Source: UMGS1491 sp944380925
GTDB lineage: Bacteria; Bacillota; Clostridia; Oscillospirales; Acutalibacteraceae
Direction: 5' to 3'
Length of the DNA: 64,000 nt
Assembly (NCBI GenBank): GCA_944380925.1
Contig: CALWJD010000007.1
Span: 1-64,000, forward strand
The position numbers and the translations under genes were made by a program. Shown here piece by piece: positions 1 to 5,908 of the stretch. A model generated the notes under the pieces. The model worked only from the letters and a program-made list of their open reading frames with translations. It was not told where the DNA came from and ran no database searches. Positions within the stretch are counted from its first letter, which is position 1; each line of letters starts with the position of its first letter.

Positions 1-194
1 TTCATATAGCTTCGGGAAAGACGTGGTTTGATGCAAAAGATTAAACTAAACCCTTTTGAGGGGCACGATATAAAAAACGCGGCAAAGCCCCTTGCTTCGC
101 TTAAAGTTCATATAGCTTCGGGAAAGACGTGGTTTGATGCAAAAGATTAAACTAAACCCTTTTGAGGGGCACGATATAAAAAATGCGGCAAAGC
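1..194. repeat. Tandem duplication at window edge (88-bp units, 106-bp offset)
   Basis: Bases 1-88 recur at 107-194 with one mismatch (C at 78, T at 184). The 18 bases between (89-106) are not repeated inside the window. The unit holds the end of an upstream reading frame and the first 19 codons of rimI. Because it lies at the very edge of the window, it may be a real local duplication or an assembly artefact of a contig end. Confidence 0.85.
31..150 (+). pseudogene. Hybrid reading frame: rimI start fused to the tail of the upstream gene
   Basis: The first copy of the rimI start (ATG at 31) reads 19 codons of RimI, then runs in frame through the unrepeated spacer into the end of another frame whose last residues are HIASGKTWFDAKD, stopping at 148-150. 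The same tail is also seen ending at 42-44. It is therefore a chimera made by the duplication, 39 residues long, and unlikely to be functional. The upstream gene would usually be tsaB or tsaE in this gene order, but the tail is too short to identify. Confidence 0.6.
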
Positions 195-586
195 TTGAAA
201 AAGAATGCTTTTCTTCGCCGTGGTCCGAAAAAGGATTTGAAGATGCGATAAACGAAGGTCTTTCTTATTTTATCGCCGCAAAATCTGAAACCGATGATTT
301 TTTAGGATATGCCGGTATGTACAGTGCCGCAGACGAAGGGTATATATATAATATTGCAGTTTGCGAAAAGTACCGCTTAAAGGGCGTGGGCAGTGCGCTT
401 TTAAATAATCTTTTGGAACACTCGAAAAAATTGGGGCTTTCGTTTCTATCTTTGGAAGTCAGAATTTCTAACTTAAATGCCATAAAATTTTACGAAAAAA
501 TCGGATTTAAGAAAATAGGAATACGAAAAAATTTTTATGATTTACCAAAAGAAGACGGCGTTATAATGAGTTATTATTTTAAATAA
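137..586 (+). CDS. rimI: Ribosomal protein alanine N-acetyltransferase RimI (GNAT family)
   Basis: A GNAT-fold acetyltransferase of about 149 residues, the usual RimI length. RimI transfers acetyl from acetyl-CoA to the N-terminus of ribosomal protein S18, and sometimes other proteins, in the cytoplasm. The acetyl-CoA loop is visible as YRLKGVGSALL (the R/QxxGxG/A motif), followed by the late helix and the NAIKFYEKIGF segment typical of the C-terminal half of GNATs. I chose the ATG at 137 over the TTG one codon earlier. It lies 18 bases ahead of tsaD, the common tsaB-rimI-tsaD order, which supports RimI over an unrelated GNAT. The start region is duplicated upstream (1-194), so the native promoter and ribosome site are outside the view. 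Confidence 0.85.
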   Translation: MQKIKLNPFEGHDIKNAAKLEKECFSSPWSEKGFEDAINEGLSYFIAAKSETDDFLGYAGMYSAADEGYIYNIAVCEKYRLKGVGSALLNNLLEHSKKLGLSFLSLEVRISNLNAIKFYEKIGFKKIGIRKNFYDLPKEDGVIMSYYFK

Positions 587-604
587 AAAGGCAGAGAATA
601 AGAA

Positions 605-1609
605 ATGAAAATATTGGCAATAGAATCTTCTTGCGATGATACTGCCGCCGCAGTGGTGGAGGACGGAAGAAAAATAATAAGTTCGATGGTTTCTTCGCAG
701 ATAGATGTTCATAAAATATATGGCGGAGTAGTGCCGGAAGTGGCATCTCGTAAACATATAGAAAACATAGCGCCGCTCGTGCAAGCGGTTATGGAAAACG
801 CGAATTTGAAATTTGGGGAGCTTGATGCTCTAGCCGTAACGTACGCTCCTGGGCTGGTGGGTTCGCTTTTGGTTGGAGTAAACTTTGCAAAGGGTCTTTC
901 TATTGCAACAGGACTCCCTATTATTCCGGTTCATCACATAAAAGCTCATATAGCATCTTTATATATTTCGAACGAAAATTTAAAACCGCCGTTTTTATGC
1001 TTGGTTGTATCTGGCGGACACTCTAATATTTTGGAAGTAAAAGATTATACCGATATCAAAACTATTGGCAGAACTTTAGATGATGCGGCAGGGGAAGCTT
1101 TTGATAAGGTTGGTAGACGCCTTGGCTTTGATTACCCCGGCGGAGTTATGCTAGATAAAGTTGCAAATGGTGGGGACCCCGAAAGCTTTAAACTTCCAAT
1201 TCCTTTAAAAAATAGCGAAAATCATTATGATTTTAGCTTTTCGGGGCTCAAAACCGCAATGATAAATATAATAAATAAGTTTAATCAAAAAGGCGAAACT
1301 TTACCTAAAGAAGATTTATCGGCTTCGTTTAGAAAATCGGTTGTGGATTGTTTGGTCGGTAACTTTATTTTGGCGGCAAAAAATTATGGATATAAAAAAC
1401 TCGCCGTTGCGGGCGGAGTTTCAGCAAACTCTTTGCTCCGAGCCACGCTTTTGGAAGAATGCGAAAAATTAAGATTTGAGTTTTTCACACCAGACTTAAA
1501 ATATTGCGGAGATAACGCCGCTATGGTAGGCTCGCAAGGATATTACGAATTTTTAAAAGGAAAAACAGCGGGCCTTAGCCTTAATGCAAAAGCAAGCATG
1601 AAGATTTAA
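605..1609 (+). CDS. tsaD: tRNA N6-adenosine threonylcarbamoyltransferase TsaD
   Basis: TsaD (Gcp/YgjD family) transfers the threonylcarbamoyl group from threonylcarbamoyl-AMP to A37 of ANN-decoding tRNAs, acting with TsaB and TsaE in the cytoplasm. The 334-residue length is normal. The N-terminal ESSCDDT motif, the metal-binding histidines H111 and H115 in VHHIKAH, the SGGHSN loop, and the late GGVSAN and DNAAM motifs are all present, so it should be active. It follows rimI after 18 bases and is probably cotranscribed with it. Nothing odd is seen. No good plus-strand terminator follows; the hairpin at 1653-1674 is better placed for the minus-strand gene. Confidence 0.97.
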   Translation: MKILAIESSCDDTAAAVVEDGRKIISSMVSSQIDVHKIYGGVVPEVASRKHIENIAPLVQAVMENANLKFGELDALAVTYAPGLVGSLLVGVNFAKGLSIATGLPIIPVHHIKAHIASLYISNENLKPPFLCLVVSGGHSNILEVKDYTDIKTIGRTLDDAAGEAFDKVGRRLGFDYPGGVMLDKVANGGDPESFKLPIPLKNSENHYDFSFSGLKTAMINIINKFNQKGETLPKEDLSASFRKSVVDCLVGNFILAAKNYGYKKLAVAGGVSANSLLRATLLEECEKLRFEFFTPDLKYCGDNAAMVGSQGYYEFLKGKTAGLSLNAKASMKI

Positions 1610-1652
1610 AATATATAAGTAAAATAATATAAAATTTTTTTATACACAAAAA

Positions 1653-1674
1653 TTCCACTCCAAAAGGAGTGGAA
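1653..1674 (-). terminator. Intrinsic terminator for the frameshifted GG-peptide gene
   Basis: A 9-bp perfect stem (TTCCACTCC / GGAGTGGAA) with an AAAA loop. Read on the minus strand it is followed by a T-rich stretch, so it ends the small minus-strand transcript at 1700-2082. It may also slow readthrough from tsaD. Confidence 0.8.
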
Positions 1675-1699
1675 GACGCTTCTAGCGATCAACTAAATA

Positions 1700-1948
1700 T
1701 CAATCTTCAAGTTCAGGATCATAGTCATCATTATCAGGTGGATCATCCTTGCCTGTAGTTGCTTCCACAGACGCACGAGATATCCACTCTTTAAAATTTT
1801 CTGCCGGGTCGCCTTCGTCTTTCAGTAAATCTCTAATAAGCCTTCCGCCGTGTTTGTATTCCCCTTTAGCAAATGCTCCGGCTCCTATCAAAGTCGATAT
1901 TATGGCTGCGGTTTTGCCCGGATTTTCTTTAGCGTAATTTGCTAGCAC
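1700..1948 (-). CDS. C-terminal part of a frameshifted double-glycine peptide
   Basis: This 82-residue frame opens at GTG (1948) inside the last codons of the leader frame at 1942-2082, one base back in phase. Its beginning (NYAKENPGKTAAII) resembles the region that follows the GG motif in the next gene (KKYAREHKSEVAAW), so it looks like the displaced core of the same precursor. It has a short hydrophobic segment (AAIISTLIGAGAFA) and a very acidic tail ending in DPELED. No ribosome site precedes the GTG, although translational coupling to the overlapping stop is possible. Either a frameshift mutation, a base-calling error in the AAAAA run near 1957-1961, or recoding would explain it. Function unknown. 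Confidence 0.6.
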   Translation of the reverse strand: MLANYAKENPGKTAAIISTLIGAGAFAKGEYKHGGRLIRDLLKDEGDPAENFKEWISRASVEATTGKDDPPDNDDYDPELED

Positions 1949-2082
1949 GCCAAAGCCTTTTTGATACTTTCTCCTGCTGATTTTGCTCCCTTTTTAATCC
2001 CGGCAGCTGACAAACCGCCTGAAATTTCTTGGAGTGCTTCGAGGGCCAGTGCCTCTTTTTCTAAATTTTCTTGTTCCGGCAT
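1942..2082 (-). CDS. Double-glycine leader peptide, N-terminal part (frameshifted)
   Basis: A 46-residue frame with a strong ribosome site (AGGAGG, 9 bases before the ATG). Residues 1-23 form a leader ending in LEALQEISGG, nearly identical to the leader of the next gene (SEALQEISGG). After GG come 23 residues of lysine- and alanine-rich sequence, then TAG. The reading continues one base back in the 1700-1948 frame, giving about 125 residues if joined, like its neighbours. Such leaders are cleaved after GG by C39 peptidase ABC exporters; one is encoded at 37144. No clear promoter is seen just upstream, so it may rely on readthrough from the gene at 2237-2671. Confidence 0.7.
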   Translation of the reverse strand: MPEQENLEKEALALEALQEISGGLSAAGIKKGAKSAGESIKKALAC

Positions 2083-2236
2083 AACGGTTACCTCCTAAAT
2101 TAATAATATTTCTAAAGGACCACATACTAGTGTTCACATATACGTGGTATTCCCATGAGCGTAATACAGACCCGGAAATAAAGAATTATATTCAGGATCG
2201 GTAATACTTAAAAGCATAAGATGCACTTAGTAACGG

Positions 2237-2671
2237 TTAGTTGTCGTGGGGATAAGGAATACCATCGTCTGATCCAAACAAATTGGATCCTGCATCCCAA
2301 AGCTTTTTGCCGCCTTTTGCAGCGAAATCCCCGGCAGCTTTTGCACCTTCTGCAGCGTAATGGCCGGCAATTTTTGCGCCTTCTGCAGTGTAACGTCCGG
2401 CAATTTTTGCGGCTCTGCCGGCAGCTCGGCCGCCTTTCCCCAGAGCTCTACCAACGGCGATAGTGGCTTTACCATCATTTATTGACCAATCCAGTATCTG
2501 TCCTGTAGTGTATAGTGCGACTATTGCCCATGCGGCAACTTCTGATTTGTGTTCTCTTGCATATTTTTTAAATTCGGCCCAAGACATTCCTCCTGAGATT
2601 TCTTGGAGTGCTTCTGATGCAAGTTTCTCGTGCTGTAATTCTTCGTTTTGAAAATTTTCTTGATTCGGCAT
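2237..2671 (-). CDS. Double-glycine leader precursor with 11-residue amphipathic repeats
   Basis: A 144-residue small protein. Residues 1-28 are a leader ending in SEALQEISGG, the cleavage motif of C39 peptidase exporters. The core starts MSWAEFKKYAREH, has a moderately hydrophobic segment (VAAWAIVALYTTG), then three to four imperfect 11-residue units of the type AAEGAKIAGHY that should form a long amphipathic helix, and ends with an acidic, proline-containing tail. It has few Cys, Ser or Thr, so lanthionine-type modification is unlikely. It has its own promoter (2730-2757) and ribosome site AGGAGG. It could be an unmodified bacteriocin-like peptide or another exported helical peptide; the function is not known. 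Confidence 0.8.
   Translation of the reverse strand: MPNQENFQNEELQHEKLASEALQEISGGMSWAEFKKYAREHKSEVAAWAIVALYTTGQILDWSINDGKATIAVGRALGKGGRAAGRAAKIAGRYTAEGAKIAGHYAAEGAKAAGDFAAKGGKKLWDAGSNLFGSDDGIPYPHDN
2325..2423. repeat. 33-bp imperfect tandem repeat inside the GG-peptide gene
   Basis: The hexamer CCGGCA recurs at 2331, 2364 and 2397, exactly 33 bp apart, within longer similar units. Each unit encodes one 11-residue amphipathic repeat (AEGAKIAGxY type). A further partial unit reads into the preceding AAGRAAKIAG. Unit number could vary by slippage or recombination. Confidence 0.8.
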
Positions 2672-2701
2672 AACAACTACCTCCTAAATTAATTAAAATA
2701 G

Positions 2702-2722
2702 TATAGTTTCAAAAAAGCTATA
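2702..2722 (-). promoter_or_regulatory. Conserved dyad in the 5' leader of the GG-peptide gene
   Basis: An imperfect inverted repeat (TATAG ... CTATA) between the -10 box and the ribosome site. The same element, in a better palindromic form, lies at the same place before the gene at 3048-3425, and the two leaders also share the stretch up to the AGGAGG. It may be an operator or an RNA hairpin. Confidence 0.5.
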
Positions 2723-2729
2723 TGCAAAT

Positions 2730-2757
2730 ATTGTATAACAAATATATATAATGTCAA
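2730..2757 (-). promoter_or_regulatory. Sigma-A promoter of GG-peptide gene 2237-2671
   Basis: On the minus strand, TTGACA at 2757-2752 and TACAAT at 2735-2730, spacing 16 bp. The -35 box is followed by TTATAT, shared with the promoters at 3483-3510 and 14776-14803. Confidence 0.75.
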
Positions 2758-2833
2758 GGGCTCCCAAATTTTTTCGCAACGTAGCAAAAAATGTTTATAA
2801 CTTTTTGTGCGTATATTCTTACCAAAATAGAAA

Positions 2834-2854
2834 TCCACCCCAAAAAGGGGTGGA
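2834..2854 (-). terminator. Terminator of GG-peptide gene 3048-3425
   Basis: An 8-bp stem TCCACCCC / GGGGTGGA with an A5 loop (T5 on the transcribed strand), followed on the minus strand by ATTTCTATTTT. It lies in the 376-bp gap between two GG-peptide genes, which also holds the microsatellite at 2986-3045 and the promoter at 2730-2757. Confidence 0.75.
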
Positions 2855-2985
2855 GAAAATAGATTAAAAAACGCCAACATATAGTCGCTACCAAGTAGTT
2901 ACGTTTATAAATAACATATTAATAGCACTATGTTCGTCATGCAAACACATAAGGGTTAGATACCATCACCGACTTAGATTGTTTA

Positions 2986-3045
2986 GCCTTCGCCTTCGCC
3001 TTCGCCTTCGCCTTCGCCTTCGCCTTCGCCTTCGCCTTCGCCTTC
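2986..3045. repeat. Hexanucleotide microsatellite (GCCTTC)10
   Basis: Ten perfect GCCTTC units, followed at 3046 by one changed unit, GCCTAC. On the minus strand this is (GAAGGC)n, directly behind the stop codon of the GG-peptide gene. The single T-to-A change in the first unit is what makes that TAG stop; in frame beyond it the repeat would encode alternating Ala-Lys. Confidence 0.95.
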
Positions 3046-3047
3046 GC

Positions 3048-3425
3048 CTACGCCTGAGATAACGGCTGAAGCGGGGCTGAACTGGAGTCTTGGCTGCTGC
3101 CTACGCCTCCGACTCCGACTCCGCCTGAGGTACTGGCTGGAGTGGGGCTTAGGCCGCTGCCTTGGATTTCTGAAGCGTTAGGTAAAAATCCTTTTATCGC
3201 ATTTACCAAAGCTTTAACATCCTTGAATTTACGTCCGCCGCCTTCAACTGCAAGGGCTGCGATTGCTACTGCTGCTGCGCCTACACCGACTTTATGGTCT
3301 GAAACGAATTTTTTAGTGTTGCTCCAATATCTCTTGACGTCATCCTTTGTTAATTTTCCTCCCGAAACTTCTTCGAGTGCTTCCGTTGCGAGTGCTTCTT
3401 GTTGCATTTTTTCTTGTTCTGTCAT
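3048..3425 (-). CDS. Double-glycine leader precursor with Gly/Ser/Pro-rich tail
   Basis: A 125-residue precursor. Residues 1-23 form a leader ending in TEALEEVSGG, very close to the two neighbouring leaders. The core begins KLTKDDVKRYWSN, has a hydrophobic Ala/Val segment (VGVGAAAVAIAALAV), a basic linker, and a low-complexity tail rich in Gly, Val, Ser and Pro ending PLSQA. The stop codon arises in the first unit of a hexanucleotide repeat; readthrough would add about ten Ala-Lys pairs and some 15 further residues. Ribosome site AGGAGG precedes the ATG and a near-consensus promoter lies at 3483-3510. Likely exported by a GG-peptidase ABC transporter; function unknown. Confidence 0.8.
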   Translation of the reverse strand: MTEQEKMQQEALATEALEEVSGGKLTKDDVKRYWSNTKKFVSDHKVGVGAAAVAIAALAVEGGGRKFKDVKALVNAIKGFLPNASEIQGSGLSPTPASTSGGVGVGGVGSSQDSSSAPLQPLSQA

Positions 3426-3455
3426 AATAATTACCTCCTAAATTAATTAAAATAG

Positions 3456-3475
3456 TATAGTTTTGAAAAACTATA
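3456..3475 (-). promoter_or_regulatory. Palindrome in the 5' leader of the GG-peptide gene
   Basis: A perfect 9-bp inverted repeat, TATAGTTTT / AAAACTATA, with a 2-base centre, between the -10 box and the ribosome site. A related dyad occupies the same place before the gene at 2237-2671. It could bind a regulator or fold in the mRNA. Confidence 0.55.
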
Positions 3476-3482
3476 TGGCTGT

Positions 3483-3510
3483 ATTATATAATAGATGAAT
3501 ATAATGTCAA
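3483..3510 (-). promoter_or_regulatory. Sigma-A promoter of GG-peptide gene 3048-3425
   Basis: Minus strand TTGACA (3510-3505) and TATAAT (3488-3483), both perfect consensus, spacing 16 bp, with TTATAT after the -35 box as in the related promoters. High expression is expected. Confidence 0.8.
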
Positions 3511-3579
3511 GCATTTTTTAAAAATTTTTCAAAAAAAAACAAATTTTTTAAAATTTACATATTTGTGTTTAAAAATAAA

Positions 3580-3611
3580 AATCCCCCAAAACCTATTGGT
3601 GATGGGGGATT
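3580..3611 (-). terminator. Terminator of the cysteine-rich GG-peptide gene
   Basis: Stem AATCCCCC / GGGGGATT with a nested ACC/GGT stem inside the loop. Read on the minus strand it is followed by TTTTATTTTT. Confidence 0.75.
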
Positions 3612-3627
3612 AATAACAGGTAATTTT

Positions 3628-3879
3628 TTAAATTAAATCCACGGAGCAAAAAACTTTGCTGGCATCTTTATTTTTAGCCCCAGCATTCTTACAATTATCG
3701 CAAATATTAAGCGTCATCCAAGTTTCTCTGGGCTCAAATTTCCCACAATCGCACTTATTTGAGCGTGGTTTCTCTTTGCAACGGGGGTCTATGCTTTCAG
3801 TAACCTTTGCACCGCCTGTTACGTAGTCTAAGTCATCCTTTTTAACCATACGAAACGATTTTCCTTCAAATTCTGACAT
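3628..3879 (-). CDS. Cysteine-rich double-glycine leader precursor
   Basis: An 83-residue protein. Residues 1-23 resemble a GG leader (KKDDLDYVTGG), though less like the three neighbours. The 60-residue core contains six cysteines (C34, C43, C45, C60, C63, C78), several in CxC and CxxC spacing, with many Lys and Asp and no hydrophobic segment. This could be a disulfide-bonded or metal-binding exported peptide; it differs clearly from the other cores here, which are mostly membrane-active in character. A ribosome site GGAGGG precedes the ATG. Its promoter at 4035-4063 gives a leader of roughly 150 bases. Whether it truly belongs to the GG family rests on the motif alone. Confidence 0.65.
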   Translation of the reverse strand: MSEFEGKSFRMVKKDDLDYVTGGAKVTESIDPRCKEKPRSNKCDCGKFEPRETWMTLNICDNCKNAGAKNKDASKVFCSVDLI

Positions 3880-4218
3880 TAGTAACCCTCCATTTCAAAT
3901 TTTTATATCTATATCATATATCTTTAAATAAAGATTAGAAAAGTAGCACAATATATTTTTTAAGCAATGTATCCTATACTTGGCAAGATGATTCCCCACA
4001 ATATAGAAATTAATCTCAAAAAAATATGCTATATATAGTAACATGTAGGCGTTAGAATGTCAACAAAAAATATCAAAAAAAATAAAAAAATAAAAATTTT
4101 TGTCGAATAGTGTTTTTTAAAAGTGTGATGAGTGTGTAACTTTAGATGCTTAATACTAACCGATATAATATTTATTATAATTTTTTGTTTGAGGTTTTTT
4201 ATAGGTAATTTTTTCCAA
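3880..4218. other. Intergenic region between a GG-peptide gene and spmB
   Basis: AT-rich. It holds the long 5' leader and promoter of the cysteine-rich GG-peptide gene. No convincing terminator for spmB and no coding sequence are seen. Confidence 0.6.
4035..4063 (-). promoter_or_regulatory. Sigma-A promoter of the cysteine-rich GG-peptide gene
   Basis: Minus strand TTGACA (4063-4058) and TACTAT (4040-4035), spacing 17 bp, about 155 bases upstream of the start codon. Confidence 0.6.
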
Positions 4219-4752
4219 TTAAATTTTCCCCATGCTCACAAGTATATTGATAAGGCATGTTGCCGTTATTATCGCCGTTATATCGGCGAGCAGTGCAGAA
4301 ACTACCGCATGGCGTGAATTTTTAATTCCGATACTGCCGAAATATACCGTTAAAGTATAAAAAGTTGTTTCTGTGGAGCCCATTATTGCGGAAGCTATTT
4401 TACCAATATAACTATCAGCGCCGAAATTTTTAAAAATACTATCCAGCACGGCAATTGAGCCGCTTCCCGAAATTGGGCGCAGCATAGCAAGGGGTATGAC
4501 TTCTGCGGGAATATTTATTATTTTAAAAACGGGCGATAGGAGCCACGAAAAAATATCAAACGCCCCCGAGGATTTTAGCATGGTAACGCATATTATAAGG
4601 CCTATTAAAGAAGGAGCTATCGTAAAGGTAGAGTTTATGCCCTCTTTTGCGCCTTCCAAAAAAGAATCAAAAACAGGAATTTTTTTAATATATCCCGCTA
4701 TTACCGTGATCATCAGAACAGCGGGAATAATATAAAAACCGAACCTCGTCAT
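4219..4752 (-). CDS. spmB: Spore maturation protein B
   Basis: SpmB is a polytopic membrane protein of the nucleoside-recognition (Gate) family that works with SpmA in dehydration of the spore core. The 177-residue length is right, and the characteristic region with RPISGSGS and STETTFYTLTVYFGS is present, with about five hydrophobic segments. The ATG at 4752 overlaps the stop of spmA by 4 bases (ATGA), so the pair is translationally coupled. Expression is expected in the forespore, but no sigma-G-type promoter was examined in detail. Nothing unusual in the protein itself. Confidence 0.93.
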   Translation of the reverse strand: MTRFGFYIIPAVLMITVIAGYIKKIPVFDSFLEGAKEGINSTFTIAPSLIGLIICVTMLKSSGAFDIFSWLLSPVFKIINIPAEVIPLAMLRPISGSGSIAVLDSIFKNFGADSYIGKIASAIMGSTETTFYTLTVYFGSIGIKNSRHAVVSALLADITAIITATCLINILVSMGKI

Positions 4753-5342
4753 TTTTGTTTTAATCCTGCCTTTTCAAAAATCTTGGAAGATACAGTTCCC
4801 ACCGTTAAAGCGGCAAGCGACGTTATCCATAATACAGGCGCTATATCCATAGGGTTTTTGGAACCGTAATTTTGCCTGAGAGTACATAAAAAAGTTGGGA
4901 TTAACTGCAGTGATGCCGTGTTGATAACAACAAACATTATCATTGAATTTGTGGCAACCAAAGGGTTTTTCATTTTGGATTCTTTTTTTAGTTCTTGCAT
5001 AGCCTTTATACCAAATGGAGTGGCAGCATTTCCGAGCCCCAATAAATTGGCGGTTATATTCATGCATATTGCTTTTGCGGCATTGCTTTTAAGGGGACAA
5101 TCCGGAAAAAGAAGCTTTATTATCGGTAAAAATAGTTTTGATAAAAAATCCGTAATTCCTGATTTTTGCGCTATTTTCATTATTCCGCTCCACATTGCCA
5201 TCATTCCGAGTATCGAAATTATAAGCGTTACCGCATCACCCGCCCCTGTAAGGATAGCTGAAGAAAGACTATTTATTTTACCGGTACAAACTGCGCAGAG
5301 TATGCTTATTAAAATTGATATTCCCCAAATATAATTCATCAT
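4749..5342 (-). CDS. spmA: Spore maturation protein A
   Basis: SpmA, 197 residues, an integral membrane protein with a Gate-type domain; the motif GLGNAATPFGIKAM is diagnostic. It acts with SpmB during spore maturation to lower core water content, which underlies heat resistance. It is first in the spmA-spmB pair, with which it overlaps by 4 bases. The presence of both genes is good evidence that the organism makes endospores. Confidence 0.94.
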   Translation of the reverse strand: MMNYIWGISILISILCAVCTGKINSLSSAILTGAGDAVTLIISILGMMAMWSGIMKIAQKSGITDFLSKLFLPIIKLLFPDCPLKSNAAKAICMNITANLLGLGNAATPFGIKAMQELKKESKMKNPLVATNSMIMFVVINTASLQLIPTFLCTLRQNYGSKNPMDIAPVLWITSLAALTVGTVSSKIFEKAGLKQK

Positions 5343-5447
5343 AATAATAACTCCAAATGTTTGATATTTCTAAATAGATATGAAATATAGTTTTTTTTTA
5401 TGTGTTTTTTGGGCAGAAAACTATTATTCGTCAAAAAAATACATATA

Positions 5448-5476
5448 TTGACAAAAAAGTTTAAAAATAGTAAAAT
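5448..5476 (+). promoter_or_regulatory. Sigma-A-like promoter of the AbrB-type gene
   Basis: TTGACA at 5448 and TAAAAT at 5471, spacing 17 bp, 41 bases ahead of the start codon. Confidence 0.6.
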
Positions 5477-5516
5477 TTAAAATTATAGAAAATATTAATG
5501 AAAGCGGTGCTTAAAA

Positions 5517-5765
5517 ATGAAGTCCACGGGTATTGTCAGAAGAGTAGATGATTTGGGAAGGATAGTTTTGCCAAGGGAGCTTAGGAAAATCCTTAATATA
5601 GATCCCAGAGATTCACTTGAAATTTTTATGGACGGAGATACAATAATTTTGAGAAAATATGAACCCCAATGCATTTTTTGCGGCCAAGCAAATGGCGTAA
5701 GAACGTTTAAATCCAAAAACGTTTGCGAAAACTGTATTAAAGAAATTAATAATGCGTCTATCTGA
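5517..5765 (+). CDS. AbrB-family transition-state regulator with Cys4 tail
   Basis: An 82-residue DNA-binding protein. Residues 1-48 form the swapped-hairpin AbrB domain (MKSTGIVRRVDDLGRIVLP...), as in AbrB, Abh and SpoVT. The C-terminal half carries two CxxC pairs (C52/C55 and C70/C73) that probably bind zinc, a layout found in many clostridial AbrB relatives. It is expected to act as a tetramer that binds AT-rich promoters, often repressing stationary-phase and sporulation genes. Its N-terminus is almost identical to that of SpoVT at 10651-11196, but the GAF domain is missing. It is a plausible regulator of the AT-rich GG-peptide promoters nearby; that link is only inference. Confidence 0.88.
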   Translation: MKSTGIVRRVDDLGRIVLPRELRKILNIDPRDSLEIFMDGDTIILRKYEPQCIFCGQANGVRTFKSKNVCENCIKEINNASI

Positions 5766-5828
5766 TTTGATATATAAGTAAAATCTTAATAAAACGCAGT
5801 TGCAAATTGGGTGTATTTATATCTTTAC

Positions 5829-5857
5829 TTGCAAGAACATTTAAAGTAAGGTATAAT
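5829..5857 (+). promoter_or_regulatory. Promoter of pgk
   Basis: TTGCAA at 5829 and a perfect TATAAT at 5852, spacing 17 bp, about 50 bases before the pgk start. Confidence 0.65.
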
Positions 5858-5908
5858 ACATCCGTTGTTTTTTATTTTGTAAATTTCTATTTTTGAAAGG
5901 GCGGTTTC

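Noticed and set aside
1950..1965. Programmed minus-one frameshift at AAAAAG
   Set aside because: The heptamer is C-AAA-AAG, not A-AAA-AAG, and no stimulatory stem or upstream Shine-Dalgarno was apparent. Mutation or read error is simpler.
2221..2463. Plus-strand frames opposite the GG-peptide genes (for example 2221-2463)
   Set aside because: Their Arg/Leu/Gln repeats simply mirror the 33-bp repeats of the real minus-strand gene, and no ribosome site precedes them.
2986..3051. Possible CRISPR array or clustered repeat
   Set aside because: Units are 6 bp with no spacers; it is a microsatellite.
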